Both the position numbers and the translations under genes were made by a program. Of a stretch of DNA of 64,000 nt, positions 10,800-23,001 are shown one piece after another. The DNA is taken from positions 124,001 to 188,000 of the forward strand of contig NW_025892544.1 of assembly GCF_002878395.1 (NCBI RefSeq). The letters are read 5' to 3'. Each line of letters starts with the position of its first letter. Positions within the stretch are counted from its first letter, which is position 1. This stretch comes from Capsicum annuum (Eukaryota > Streptophyta > Magnoliopsida > Solanales > Solanaceae). Under the pieces are notes generated by a model. It made no database searches. It saw only the letters and a program-made list of their open reading frames with translations, and was not told the origin of the DNA.

Positions 10800-11470
10800 G
10801 TGAACTTTAAAATAGTGGGTCGCCTCTTACCCAGTACTTGATTTAACGTCGCGACGTGGCTATGTTGGTTACTCGGACTTCACCAACAAGCCCATGGGTT
10901 GTCTCTTATGCAACATATGATTAAATATTACGACATTACACATGTACCTTGATTACTCAAAATTCATTAAGGTAACCAAACAAGTGGCCTCCTAGGTCAT
11001 AATACAAGGTATTACCGAGACCACCTTCATATGGGTTGGCTACTTCATAGTTCTACAGACGTTGAATGTAACCTCCTCATCATTCACTCTAAACTTGAGC
11101 TCTCATTTTTCTATATCTACCATTATATACCCATGTCCATAAATGGTCTTTCCAAAATTATGGGCATCTCAAAGTCTACTTCACAATCAAAGATAACAAA
11201 GTCAGTCAAAAAAATAAGGTTGTCTACTTTCAGCAAATCATCGAAAGATATGCCCACGGGCTTCTTCACTGTATGGTCCGCCATCAACAATAACATAGTC
11301 ATAGGTTCCAGAGGACTCAAGACTAACTATTTGAATACTACCAGCGACATTAAATTAATGTTGGACCCTAAGTCACACAAAGCTCTGGTGAACCTAGATT
11401 TCCTAATAGTGCATGGAATCATGAACGCTCCAGGATCAACCTTATTTTGAGACAGAGACCTAGAGGTGAT
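10800..11470 (-). pseudogene. aspartic protease remnant of element A, followed by pol deletion
   Basis: The minus reading from about 11460 to 11060 gives a retropepsin region of Athila type: 'DPGAFMIPCTIRKSRF', then 'LCDLGSNINLMSLVVFK' with the catalytic D-L-G-S at 11364-11375. It continues with 'MLLLMADHTVKKPVGISFDD', 'DFVIFDCEVDFEMPIILERP' and a tail near 11060 matching the region just after the protease fold. Where RT should follow, the sequence instead reaches the landmark found after integrase in B (10840-10860 here, 17515-17530 in B). RT, RNase H and integrase are therefore missing as a block. A stop after 'VVFK' and frame breaks are present. Confidence 0.7.
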
Positions 11471-13420
11471 CTAAATACACTGGTGTAGACCACCAAAATC
11501 CTCAAAACTAACAACTCTTTTCTTCGTCACTGACTCCTTCATAAACTTAGTGTACCTTGGCATCTACTCAAGAGCCTCGAGAAGAAGGATATTCAAGCTC
11601 AACTCTTTCAGTATAGCGATGAATTTCTTGATTTTCCATTCCTTCTTTCTTTGTTTCAACCTCTAATAAAAAAGTGGGGGAGGTCGTGGTATTTTTTTCA
11701 CTTCAAAATTATCAACCTTTGACATACCTTTGTCCTTCTATGCATCACAATCAACCCTTATAGTTTTTTCTGACTCTCTTTCAGGTGGCTCATCAACTGC
11801 AACACTATTATTCTTTGACTTATCAATAGTAGTCATGGGGGATCAACATTTATTTTACCACTTTGGTGGTGATGGTAAGAAAATGATCGTCATTCTTAGG
11901 ATTCTACATTGTGTATCTAGGAAGGGTAGCCAGCTTCCTCTAATTCAAAGTTGCAGACATTTGTCCAAACTGCTGCTCTAATTGCTTTATCGCTGTAGCA
12001 TGCAACTCTACATTCTGGGTCAACCCTAAAATTTCTGCCTTAATCTCTTTAAGGAAATTTTACTAACTTTCCTGACCCTTTACTAGCTTGAACAACATGG
12101 CCTGTATTCTTGAATCAGTGTCACACCTACCTTGTGGCACATATACACCACCCTTTTCTTTGTAATCATTCTTACATATCCAATCTCCATCTCTATCTCA
12201 ACTCCAATCTCTATACCTATTCTTTTAATAGTTTTGACCTTCATTTATTTTCCCCTTAGCTCGGAAACCCACCAACTCTCTATCTATGTATTTTGTCTCT
12301 TTATCTAAATCAAAATCATATGACCTAGAGGCCTTACCCTGTGAACCAACAACATTTACCTTCTTAGAATTCATTATCGCAAACTACTGAGTCAACAATC
12401 TAACCTCTATCCTTAGCTGAGCAATCTTTTGTGCCACAATATCATCAATAACTTTGTACTCGCTGGATGCACTAATAGCATATGTGCCAATGCCTTTCCC
12501 TGCATCCCGAGTATACCATCCTCAGTTCATGATAGAGATACAATCTAATATATCTGATGTTGTCTCCCAACACAAATGTATGAATTCTCCACCAATAATA
12601 GTGTCTGTCATAGCTCTCAAACTAGTGTTAAGGGTTCAATAGAAGATCCCAAGCAAGATCTGCACCAAAATTCAGTGGTTAGGCACCATCATCAACTACT
12701 TTTTGAATCAAAAGAATGACTCATACATCGACTCAGAGTGTAACTGTCTAAAATTATATATATCATCTTTGAACTAAAGTATTCTATACGGTGGAAAGAA
12801 ACAATCTAAAAACTACCTCTGCAACTCATTCCAAGTAGTAATTGAACCTCGAGGAAGTTCCCCTAACCAGAATATAGCTTCACCAATTAAAGAAATTGAA
12901 AAAACCTGAGTCTGAGAGCTTTTTGATATACCCCTGTATCATGTATGAAGTGCATATTCTAATAAAATTAATAAGGTAAATGTTTGTGTCATTAGTTGGA
13001 AGGCTCACAAACATACCCTTCAGATTTAATAGTTAGATCATGGCACTAGTGATATCAAACTTCACATTTTATGGTAGTGTAGGAGGACTGATAACTTATA
13101 TCATGTTAGGCTTAACGTACCCCATATCTTCCTCTGGATCATCATATGGTGGCAAGTACTGATATGCTTGGAGTACTTGAGCTCTACCTCTTCTATCTCT
13201 GTCTCAATTTCTGTCGAGTGCTTCTTGATGATCTGCTTCTTATCTCTGCCTAGCTAGCTCAGCCTCCCAGCTACCTGCTGGGCATCTGCATCCCTTCTCT
13301 AGTGAGCAAATGTTTTTGCTAATAATTGATCCATCCTTTGATCAACACTATCCTGCACTGTAGCAGGCATAGGGGGAGGCAAATCATTTAGGTTATCCCA
13401 AACCCTTTCTAGATCACATT
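11471..13420 (-). pseudogene. gag remnant of element A
   Basis: Minus-strand reading. Near 12950-12620 there are fragments of the Athila gag domain, with pieces such as 'QKALRLRFF' and a region equivalent to the 'FYR.L' helix. Near 11580-11500 the text reads 'KRVVSFEDFGGLHQC', the linker between gag and protease in this family. The frame is broken by many stops. The product would have been the capsid/nucleocapsid precursor. Long Arg/Lys/Glu-rich repeats occur around 12150-12290. Confidence 0.55.
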
Positions 13421-13587
13421 CTCATGCGTGCTCTGTTATCCTACCATTCGACTGTAGTATTTTTTTCAGTTAAGGATTAATTAAGAGTAAAGGATTGCCT
13501 CTACTCCTTGTTCTAGGTATACACCTATGTATACCCAACTATGAATAGAAAACAAAAAACCCAAAAACTTCAACAACTTTAATAAAT

Positions 13588-13618
13588 AATCACACCATAT
13601 TCCCTGATGCCAAAATTT
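13588..13618 (-). other. primer-binding-site region of element A
   Basis: Immediately inside the right LTR, the minus strand reads AAATTTTGGCATCAGGGAA. This is a decayed form of the TTTTGGCGCCGTTG.C.GGGGA sequence that follows the 5' LTR in Athila/Tat elements. The equivalent site in element D reads TTTTTGCATCTTTGTCAGGG (40901-40925). Which tRNA it would use cannot be told with confidence. Confidence 0.5.
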
Positions 13619-14526
13619 TGATATTGCCTAAAGCTACACCTCAAATTGAAGATAAAGTGGTTGATGAAAAATATATTAAACCAAATTAGGTTGGGATTAA
13701 ATCTACAAGGAATACATATAAGTATCTCTCAAGTTTGCTGAAATCAACATTCAATACAAAAAAGTAATGGAGGGATTACAATTGTAATCTATAAAGAGTA
13801 ACAAGCTGTGGAATTCTTTGGTTGTAATCAATATGAAATGAACACTAGGACTGTACCTTGACTTCTCAATTTCATAGGTTTATCATACTCTGGTGAACCA
13901 ACCCAATATCTTTCATGTAGAATCTGATAAGTTATGTATCACTAACCGTCTTCTGAATGCCTTAGTGAATTTCACTCTTTACATTTTGGTCTCAGAGTGT
14001 CGCCTTACTAACCCTTATCTTGGATCCCATATTAACTATTACCTTTTGAATCTCTAGTCAATTACATGAAGATAATTATTTTAAGTAGAGGATGATTATT
14101 AGCTTATATTGACAGTTAACTCAAAATTACTGTTGTGATCTTCTTTTCCTACTCTCTATATCTCTTGTGAAACAAACAGTGAATATAGGCAGGATCTTAA
14201 CTTTTGAAACCTCTAAGAAATCTATTAAACTGAAGATGATCACTAATACATGAAATAATATTGCTTTGAGGCAATGTTGCACATCCCCTACTTTGTCAAT
14301 CAACTAGGGTTCCCACAACCCTATCTAAGGGATTTAACCGTTCATCGTTGTTAAACAATCAATGGAATTTATAATTGAAAACATTAAATCAATATTACAA
14401 GAATTTATGCCGAAAACCCAAAGTTTCATAGTGAATAATCAATCAAAACCAAGAACAAATAAATCCCAAGATCAAATTCAATTCGCAGAATCAAATATAT
14501 GTTTTTAAGTAATAAGAGTGTGTAAA
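13619..14526 (-). repeat. right (5') LTR of element A, first part
   Basis: Starts TGATATTGCC next to the primer-site region and aligns with 4474-5376 of the left LTR. It is cut after GTAAA (14522-14526) by element B; the rest of the LTR resumes at 24513 with the same GTAAA. In the intact left LTR the site reads GTAAA once (5372-5376), which confirms an insertion with target duplication. Confidence 0.85.
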
Positions 14527-15914
14527 TGGTAAGGCCCAAGCTACAACTTCAATCTAAAGATTATTCAGTCACTGTCAAATATAGTAACCCAACAAAGGTT
14601 GGGATTGAATCCAAAGGGAATACGTGAAATTGTTGTTCTTAACTACTATGATCACAGGCAGAACTTGAAAAGTAAATGAGGGGATTATAGTGGCAATTTA
14701 GAACAACTAATGAATATAACCTCTATTTGTAATTTAGTCATAAATGAACACTAGGATTGAGTTCCCCCTGGCCTCTAACTAGGTAAGCATCTCATGCTCA
14801 ATCCGACTGTACAACTATTGCGCATGTAGAATCTGGTAAGATAGGTATCATCAACCACCTCTCAGCACCATTTGGTAAATCTCACTCATTTCATCTCAGT
14901 CTTAGAGTGTCACCTTACAAACCCTTACCTTGGACACCATTTTCAACTATCTCCTCTTGGTCTCAAGTTTATTAGATGGAAGTTAACCATCTTATGTCGA
15001 TAATACATGTAAGCTAATTTTGGTAGTTAATCCCAAATCATTATTATTATTTCCCTTTCCTAGTCTCTACCTCCTTCTTCAATTTGTAGTGAATAAAGGT
15101 TGGGTCATAATATTTGCTACCATTAATACAACAATAAACTCTAAGGATACCCCAATACATGCATCAACAATAAACTAGAAGGATTGAACACTTCCCCTAC
15201 ATTATTATTTAGCCAGGGTTCCCACAACCCTAGCTAAGGGAGATTAGTCGCTCATGGTTGTGAAACGATTAAAGGAATTCATATTTGAAAACATTCAAGA
15301 ATCATACAATAATCAACAAGCAAAAACCCAAAGCTTCAACTAAATTAATAACCAAAATTAATACAATGTAATTCAAAGACGAAATTCAGATCTCAGAATC
15401 AAAATTTATGTTTATGAGTATATGGAGTGATTGAACTCAATAGAAAATTTCATTAGGGTATTTATAGAATATAAGAAAACCCTAAAAAATCAAATCTCAA
15501 ATAAAAAGGTAAAAACAAAGTCGGTAGCCACTTACAAATGTGACATACGAACTATATGTTGCACATACGGACCGTATATAGTCTACGTATGTGACCATAC
15601 TTCCATCTTAGATTCAACAACTCTCTGGAGTTTATAGTTTTGTACATACAAAGGTTACATACGGACAGAATGTGATACTTTTTATATGCCAGGCCTAAGA
15701 AACTAAACTTACAACACTCTAGAATTTTCCTCCCAAGAAATATGTTGGCCACATACAGACCGCATGTGGCATATTCGGATCGTATGTGGTCTTTGTAAAT
15801 GGGAGGATTTTCTTTTTCCTATAGCTTAACATCATATCTAAATAAAAAACATCTGAAACTTGCATATTTTTATCATTTTAAGCATCGAAAGTGCTATATT
15901 TCTATAACACATCA
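14527..15914 (-). repeat. left (3') LTR of element B
   Basis: A 1388-bp LTR. It is aligned to 23002-24512 through shared blocks such as 'tcaaatatagtaacccaaca' and 'ggcctctaact'. The minus-strand TATA box TTCTATAAATACCC is at 15456-15469. A palindrome cluster at 15541-15790 has the core ACATACGG.CCGTATGT, for example 15561-15578 and 15749-15769. Relative to the right LTR it lacks about 160 bp (equivalent to 24266-24428). It ends ACATCA next to the polypurine tract. Confidence 0.85.
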
Positions 15915-17555
15915 ACACCCTCAACTTAGAACGTTTGCATGTCCTCAGGCAATACAATAAAACAAAATAAAACACGATGTTTAACTAGGAAAATCTAAGC
16001 CAACTAAGGCATTCAATCAACACTTTAAGCTCAAAACACATTACCCTCTCCCATTTTAACCTTTCCAAACCAACTGTGTATAAACATAAAGCACAGCAAT
16101 GTGACACAAGTGGATCAAGATATGGCATTACATTAGCAACAAACAATCATACATATATACAAGTTACACTACCCAAACAAGTAAGAAACTAGCAATATGA
16201 CACATGTTCCCTCACAATAAAGAAGTCCCTGTCACTCTTATGAAATAATGCATGTTAATCCAAGGACAGTTAAAAGACACTCACACTCAAAAGAGAAGTT
16301 CCAATTAATGTGTATCAAACACCATAGGCTTGCCCTTATTTTCTTTACCTTACTTTTTGGATAGTCAAGTTAGGATCACTACAGGACTTTATTCGACTTG
16401 TAATATAGGTTGGGGGGGGGGGGGGGGTCTATATGGTACATATGGATATATCAAGTGACTAAGACTCTTTGTCACTACACTAACTTTGGGTTCCATACTT
16501 TAACTAATTTCCTTTTTATTCCACCCTTATTTCTCCCTTTTTATTCTTTATTGCAAATTTAGGTTGGGTGTGATCTTTATTCTTTTTTTTAGACATTTTC
16601 ATAATTTTTTTCCTTATTTTTTTCTTTTTGTTTTTCTTTATCTACCACACCCATCCCTACTATCTTTTCCTCTTATTTTACCCTTCAACATACCCACTTT
16701 ATATCACACACCTATATGATAGGCATCCTCAACGTAGGTGATTTACCTGAGTTGAGGAGAAAAAATGTCCAAGGAGGAACAAGACCAAAACAGGGTTTAT
16801 TGTAACACAAATGGGAAGGTGAAAGGTATAACAAGAAAAATAGGCTATACAATCTCAAAAATAGGGATCAAGGTACATTATTCACACATGGAACGACATT
16901 TAGGCTAAAAGTGTACTAACATCAAAAACGGCCTATGATCCTTTCCTAACCAACTATCCTACAACCTAGGCAAGACTAATCGGAAAAGTTCTAGATTTAA
17001 CACACAAAGGGAACTAAGTCGTATCTCCCACAAACATGGCAGAGAATCAATATTACAAGCTACTACCTATCCAGTTCATGAAATTATTAACAAATGATTA
17101 TCATGTCTCTAATCCTAATGCCATAACAAGATCCGCAATAAACACAAATATATACATTCACACAATTCTAAAAATACATTTTTTGAGGGGTATCATTTTT
17201 CTCAAAATAAAAAAACATAACAACTGGCCTAAATACTTAAGAATCTCCTAATTATACAAAACACAACACAATACGAAATAAAACACAATACGACACAAGT
17301 TTTAAACTAGATATGCCAGTTCTACAATCGTACCGTGGCTAATTAGAAAAAAAACATGGTAGCAAAACTTTTCGGTGGATATGGTATATCCCACACCTTA
17401 CTAAAAAAGAGTGCACTATCCCCAATGCAGTAAAATAATGTAAAACAAAGGGAATAAGGACATTCCATGGATGCACTAAGTATCTGTGTCCCTTAGGTTG
17501 CCTCCCAAGTAGCTCTTGATTTAACGTCACAGCATGACTTAGCTACCTCAGCTAC
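15915..17555 (-). other. 3' noncoding block of element B
   Basis: No ORF is supported. Landmarks shared with A and D are the polypurine tract (minus TAAGTTGAGGGTGT, 15915-15930), the pyrimidine-rich run with 'taccacacccatccc' near 16643, and an ACAACACAATACGA-type tract at 17258-17295. A run of 16 G lies at 16412-16427, where A has only a short G run. The block ends at the landmark 'cttgatttaacgtcacagca', just downstream of the integrase reading frame. Confidence 0.65.
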
Positions 17556-18800
17556 TCAGACTTCTCCAAGGCTTATCTTATAAATTACCTTTACCTTTTT
17601 ATAATTTCCCAAATAGAGCTTCACACGCTTCTTATTTACTTTGAGCGGGATATTACCATGTCCTTTTAGTTCGACAACACCATAAGGGAATGCCCTAACC
17701 ATAATGAATGGCCCGGACCACCTAGTCTTCAACTTTCCAGGAAATAAGTGAAGTCTTGAATTATACAATAATACTAGACTACTGGGTTCAAACATCTTTT
17801 TCTCGATCTTCCTGTCATGATACAACTTTATTCTTTCTTTTTATATGGAAGAGCTCTTATAAGCATGATGCCAAAATTCATCCAACTGGTGTACCTTGTC
17901 CAATCTCAAATTTTTTGCACTATGCCACTCAAAATTTAGCCTTTTCAATGCCCATAGTGCCTTATTCTCAAGTTTAACCAGCAAGTGGCATGACTTACCG
18001 TATACAAGATAATATGGAAGGCACCTATGGGGGCCTTATAAGCTGTTTGGTTGGCCCATAATGTATTATCAAACTTCCTTGACTAGTTAGTCCTATTGGC
18101 GTTCATAGTTTTTGCCAATATGGACTTGATCTCTCTATTAGATACCTCAACCTGCCCACTTGTCTGAAGATGGTAAGGTATTTCCACCTTGTTTCTTACA
18201 CCATATTTATCAAGCAAGGCTTTAAACAACCTATTAAAAAAGTGAGACCCACTATCACTAATAATTCCACGTGCAGCGCCAAATAATGAAAAGATATTTT
18301 TCTCCAAAAAGGCAGTGACACTTCTACCTTTGTTGTCGGGAAGAACAACTGCCTCTTCCTATTTTGACACATAGTCAACCACCACCATAATATACCTCAT
18401 ACAATAGAAGATCATGAATGGACCCATGATATCAATTCCCCATACTTCAAACAACTCTAACTCCAGAATAGGTGTTATGAAGAGTTCAAGGCATCTTGAA
18501 TTATAGCCTTGACGCTGGCATTGGTCACAGGCTTATGCAAAATCATGAGAATCATTAAAAATTGTTGGCTAGTAAAACCCACAATGCAGAATTTTGTGGG
18601 CTGTGTGGGTACTACTAAAATGACCCCCAACTAGTGAGGAGTAATAAGCTCCCAAAATGCTTATCATCTCTACCTCTGGGATACATCCCCGAAATACTCC
18701 ATCACCACCAACTCTATACAGATATGATTCATCCCAAAAGAACTTCCTTACCTCATGCATAAATATCCTTCATTGCGGGAAGGACAAGTCTTTTGGGATA
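17556..18800 (-). pseudogene. integrase of element B
   Basis: Minus-strand reading. It has a zinc-binding HHCC region ('GGHFSSTHTAHKILHCGFYW', then 'ACDQCQRQG', about 18640-18500). The three acidic catalytic positions are visible: Asp in 'WGIDIMGPF' (about 18430), Asp in '[10 protein letters not shown]' (about 18260) and Glu in 'VEVSNREIK' (about 18150). After a frameshift the C-terminal GPY/F-like module follows: 'LVLLYNSRLHLFPGKLKTRW', then 'SGPF', at about 17785-17700. Stops interrupt it, for example before ACDQCQ. It would have joined cDNA to chromosomal DNA. The first parts share a frame with the upstream RNase H. Confidence 0.82.
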
Positions 18801-18959
18801 AGATAACTTGCCAAATAGTTGGCAAAATCAGCAAACTCGGGGATTAAGTCTTGAGATGCTGCCAAGACCCGCTCATTCGGAAAACTATAATCTATATCAA
18901 GGTCATCCCCTAATTTTTGCATTGCCTCATCCTCAAGCATGGTTAAGTGATATACAACC

Positions 18960-19559
18960 TAGTTTTCAGTGCCATTTCGGTCCTTCACTTTAAAATCAAA
19001 CTCTTACAACAAGAGAACCCAATGAATCAATCTTGGTTTGACATCCTTTTTTGACATCAAGTATCTCAGTGATACATGGTCAGTGTGACCTATGAACCTA
19101 GTCCCAATTGAATAGGATTAAAAAAATTTGAACGCAAAATCCACCATAAGTAATTCTTGCTCTATAACTATATAATTTTTCTAGGTAAGGTTTAAAGCCT
19201 TGACATCATAGTAGATGGGATGAAGGATCTTCTCTCTTCTTTGACCTAGGAAAACCCCCAAGGACACTCCACTTGTATCATACATGACCTCAAAGGGTGC
19301 AGACCAATCAGGGGACATAATGATAGAAACCAAAATCAATAGCTCATTAAGGAATTCAAAGTCCTTGAGACATGCATCATCAAACACAAATTTCACCTCT
19401 TTCTTTAAAATCTTGCATAGAGGATTTTCAATTTTAGAGAAATCCTTGATGAACCTCCTATAAAAGCTCGCATCGCCTAAAAAACTCGGTATGCCTCTAA
19501 CTGAAACTAGAGGTGACAATTTTGTTATTACCTCAATCTTGGGTTTGTCCACCTAAATA
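18960..19559 (-). pseudogene. RNase H region of element B
   Basis: An open stretch on the minus strand from 19552 down to 19181 encodes the end of RT/connection ('IPSFLGDASFYRRFIKDFSK', 'ENPLCKILKKEV'). It continues into RNase H ('SPDWSAPFEVMYDTSGVSLG', then 'HPIYYDVKALN'), typical of Athila-like pol. In the family the 'CDAS' segment holds the first catalytic Asp; here it reads YDTSG. It is in frame with RT fragments upstream and integrase downstream, with stops after 'ALNLT' and in the distal part. Confidence 0.78.
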
Positions 19560-20430
19560 CCATTTTAGAGATCTTGTGCCCGAGACTAATATCTTTTTTC
19601 ACCATAAAGTGGCATTTTTCCTAATTCAGCACCAAGTTGTACTTTTTACATCTCTGCAGTGCACTGGCCAAGTTGACCAAATAGTCATCAAATGAGTCCC
19701 CAATCACTGAAATATCATCCATGAATACTTCAAATGTGTCCTCCACCATGTCAGAGAATATGGACATCATGCATCTCTAAAAGGTGGCAGGAGCGTTGCA
19801 TTACTCGAACGATATTCTCTTGAACACAAAAGTCCCATAGGGGCAAGTAGTGAACATCATCTTTTTTGGTCCTCGGGAGCAATAGTGATTTGATTTTAAC
19901 TCGAGTACCCATCAAGAAAATAGTATCAACCCCTTCCTACTAGTCTATCTACATCCAATCCATGAAAGGCATACGAAAATGGTCCTTTTGTGTCCAACTT
20001 TCTATAATCCATGCAAACTCTCCAACCAATCATTGATCTCATGGGTACAAGTTCATTCTATTCTTTGGGGACCACTGTGATTCCCCCTTCTTTGGTATGC
20101 ATAGAATCAGACTAACCCAATTACTATCTACAATGAATAAAACTATTCCAACATCTAACCACTTGATTATTTTTTTATTTACAACCTCCTGCATAGGAGG
20201 ATTCAATTGTCTCTGATGCTTGGAAATGGGAATGCAGTCTGGCTTAAGCTATATCTTGTATGTACATATACCTGCTAGAATCCGCACAATGTTCGCAATG
20301 GTCCACTTGATGGCTCTCCTACATTTTTGCAACACAGATATAAAAGCATCCACCTATGATCCTTATAAATCTACCATAATGATTATTGGTAAGGTATTAT
20401 TAGACCTCAAGAATTCATAGTATAAATAAG
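19560..20430 (-). pseudogene. reverse transcriptase of element B
   Basis: The minus-strand reading contains 'PYGTFVFKRISFE', 'CNAPATFQRCMMSIF'-like text with one stop, and the catalytic motif F-M-D-D in 'EVFMDDISVIGDSFDDYLVN'. FMDD lies at 19714-19725. It continues to 'ALQRCKKYNLVLN' and the thumb. The N-terminal half (20430-19900) is full of stops and at least two frameshifts. The active-site pair of aspartates is intact, but the enzyme cannot be produced in one piece. Confidence 0.8.
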
Positions 20431-20439
20431 ATGGGGGAA

Positions 20440-21380
20440 TCTTTAATTATAATGCTAGTGGCTCCTCAATGGATGGTTTTGTAGGAGGCATGACTCTATT
20501 TTTGTAATTAAGATTAAGATTTTTTGAGGCATACGTATACGAACCTCTACTACATAATGCACCAACTAGCTCGTCATATTCTTCTATCCCATCATTCTCA
20601 AAATTCATAATCACTATGGCTAATGCTTCAATCCCTAATCTTTCTTTAATAGGCACATCTTCTATAACCATATCATCATCCACAATATCTATCATCGATA
20701 CCACTCGCATATTATCTGGCTATTGTATATACACACATTAAAACCTACTTGCTCATTATTTAGTTTGAAAGTGATCTCTTGTAAAACCGTATCAATCACT
20801 ACCCTAGCAGTGGATAGGAAGGGTCTACCTAATATAATCAGAGCTTGGACGTCCACCTCATATTCTAGAATTATAAATATGCTGGGTATACAGGGGATGC
20901 TACCCTCACTTCTATGCCATAAAAAATACCCACCAATTCTTTTATGAATCGACCATCAACAACCTCTTAGATGTGATTTGAGTTCCCCCATCCTCAACAC
21001 CTTGTATACCATCAGTGGCATTAAATTTATATTGGCTTCCAAATCACACATAGCCTGATTGATATTAAAAGTTGATATAGAATATGGAATAGTGATTGCC
21101 CTGGGGTCCTCTCTCTTTTCGACTGATGATGTAAAAGGTATCACACTACACTATTGCACCTGGTCATTGGGAATATCTCCAACCCAGTCATCACTCTCAT
21201 AATCATTATCACTACTGGTCAGCTTCTCAAACTCTATATCAGGTGGCTCATAAGTAACTGTATTATCTTTCTTAGGCTCTTTCATAATAGGCACATTGTG
21301 ATTATATATAGGTGAACCACTCTTAGTGTTGATAGCTAGACAATGAACAATATTTGGAGGTTTCTGCATCGTGTTAATTG
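20440..21380 (-). pseudogene. aspartic protease and linker of element B
   Basis: Minus strand. An acidic linker ('EFEKLTSSDNDYESDDWVGD', about 21250-21180) leads to the protease: 'DPRAITIPYSISTFNINQAM', then 'CDLEANINLMPLMVYKVL' at about 21060-21000. The usual D-L-G is D-L-E here, which would damage the active site. 'ALIILGRPFLSTARVVIDT' follows near 20850-20790 after a frame break. A last fragment near 20490-20450 ends 'PPTKPSIEEPLAL', the segment that leads into RT in this family. Confidence 0.7.
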
Positions 21381-22640
21381 GAAGGGCATCAGGTTGCCTT
21401 TAGTTTAAAATGGCAGAAATATGGCAAAACTGGTGCTATAAATACTTAATAATAGTTGCATGTGACTCAACCTTCTGGATCAACCCTAAAATACCAGCCT
21501 TAATCTCTTTAAGGTATGTTTCCTGACCCTTCACCAGTCTAGACAACATTACTTCTATTCTTCTTTCTATATCTTAGTTGCCAGGCAGAATGTATCTATA
21601 TCTATAGTAGATCCGACCTTGGTTTCATTTCCCTTGGGTTGGGAAACTCGCCAACTGATGATCTAGACTCTTTACCACTTTTTTTACCCAAACGTATAAG
21701 CTTTGGTGGCTGAAACCTATGCTCTTACTGCATCATTTTCTCGAAACTTGCTGCCACAAACTGCTTTACCAACAAGCCAAGATCATTTATGAGTAGTGCA
21801 ATATCTTGTGCTACAGAGTCATCATCTATTCTCTGGTCGTTAGAGGAACCAATAGCATATGTGGTAGAACTTCTCTCAGCCTCCTGAGTTTTCCATCTTC
21901 AGTTAATAAGCAAAATTTTGTCTTGAATATCTGAGGCTACCTCCCAGCGTAGTCTCATAAAAGATCTTCCAGAGATGGTGTCTGTCATGGCTCTATAATT
22001 GATGGTCAGGGATCTTTATAATATCTCTAATAATCTCGTTCCTAAAATTTGATGGTTGGTCACCAAACTTAGCATTTTCTTGATCCTGAACTAAGCCTCA
22101 TACAGAGACTCAGACTGTAGCTGCATAAAATTATAAATTTTGTCCTTAAGCTACAATATCCTGGATGGAGAAAGAACCGGTTCAAGAATTTATTACGCAA
22201 CCCATTACATGTGATGATAGATGCTCTTGGAGGATCCTTTAAACATAAAGATGTTTCTCTTGTAAGCAAGAAAGGAACCTTAATCTAAGAACCTTTTGAA
22301 CTATCCCTAGATTTGTGTAGGAAATGTAGATACTAGTAAAATTATCCAAATACATGTTTTCATCATCTATAGGGAATCCCGCAAACACACCCTTCAAGTA
22401 CAAGATCTTGATCATGGTAATGATTATTGTTAAACTTAACACCTGGGGGAAAATAGGAGGAATGATAGCTCCAGTTTCTACTAGCTCAACATACCCAGAT
22501 CCTCATCCTCATCCTCATATGGCTACAAATATTGGTGCAGTGGGATCACATGAGCTCAGCCGCATCCACCTTTAACTCTATTCTAATTACCACCTAGTGT
22601 TGCTCGACAGTCTATTTTTGGACTATGCACAACTAACTTT
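21381..22640 (-). pseudogene. gag of element B
   Basis: Minus strand. The segment at 22440-22240 ('TMIKILYLKGVFAGFPIDDE', then 'YTNLGIVQKVLRLRF') matches the start of the Athila gag capsid domain. The following 'NGLRNKFLNRFF' and 'RSLTINYRAMTDTI'-like text (about 22190-21950) matches its second half. A Lys/Arg-rich tail lies towards 21700. Stops and frameshifts are frequent. The product would be the capsid precursor. Confidence 0.65.
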
Positions 22641-23001
22641 GCCTCCTGAGCCATGCACTCAACATCTTCTACCCTCTTTTGATTAGTAGTTTGTGCTAAC
22701 AACACCTCATTATATAGGTCAACAATATCATAAACTCCTCAAGAGGAGGGAGAGGCACCAAGTGTGCACCACCACGAAGCCTTTCAGGAATATTATCTCT
22801 ATTTGGCTCGATCATCCTACTAGTCATTTGTAGGATCCTTTATGGATTCAGATTAAGTAGGAGTAAGGGATTTCCTCTACTCCATGTGCTAGGCATACAC
22901 CGGCGTATACCCAATTGAGAACAAGAACACAAATACCCTCAAACTACAAAAACTTTGATTCATAACTCAACAATATATTCCCCAATAATGGTGAAAAATT
23001 T

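Noticed and set aside
11031..11450. 139-codon + strand frame, one of the longest in the left half
   Set aside because: It is antisense to the aspartic protease of element A, whose motifs (DLGS, LLMADHTVKKP, CEVDFE) are clear on the minus strand.
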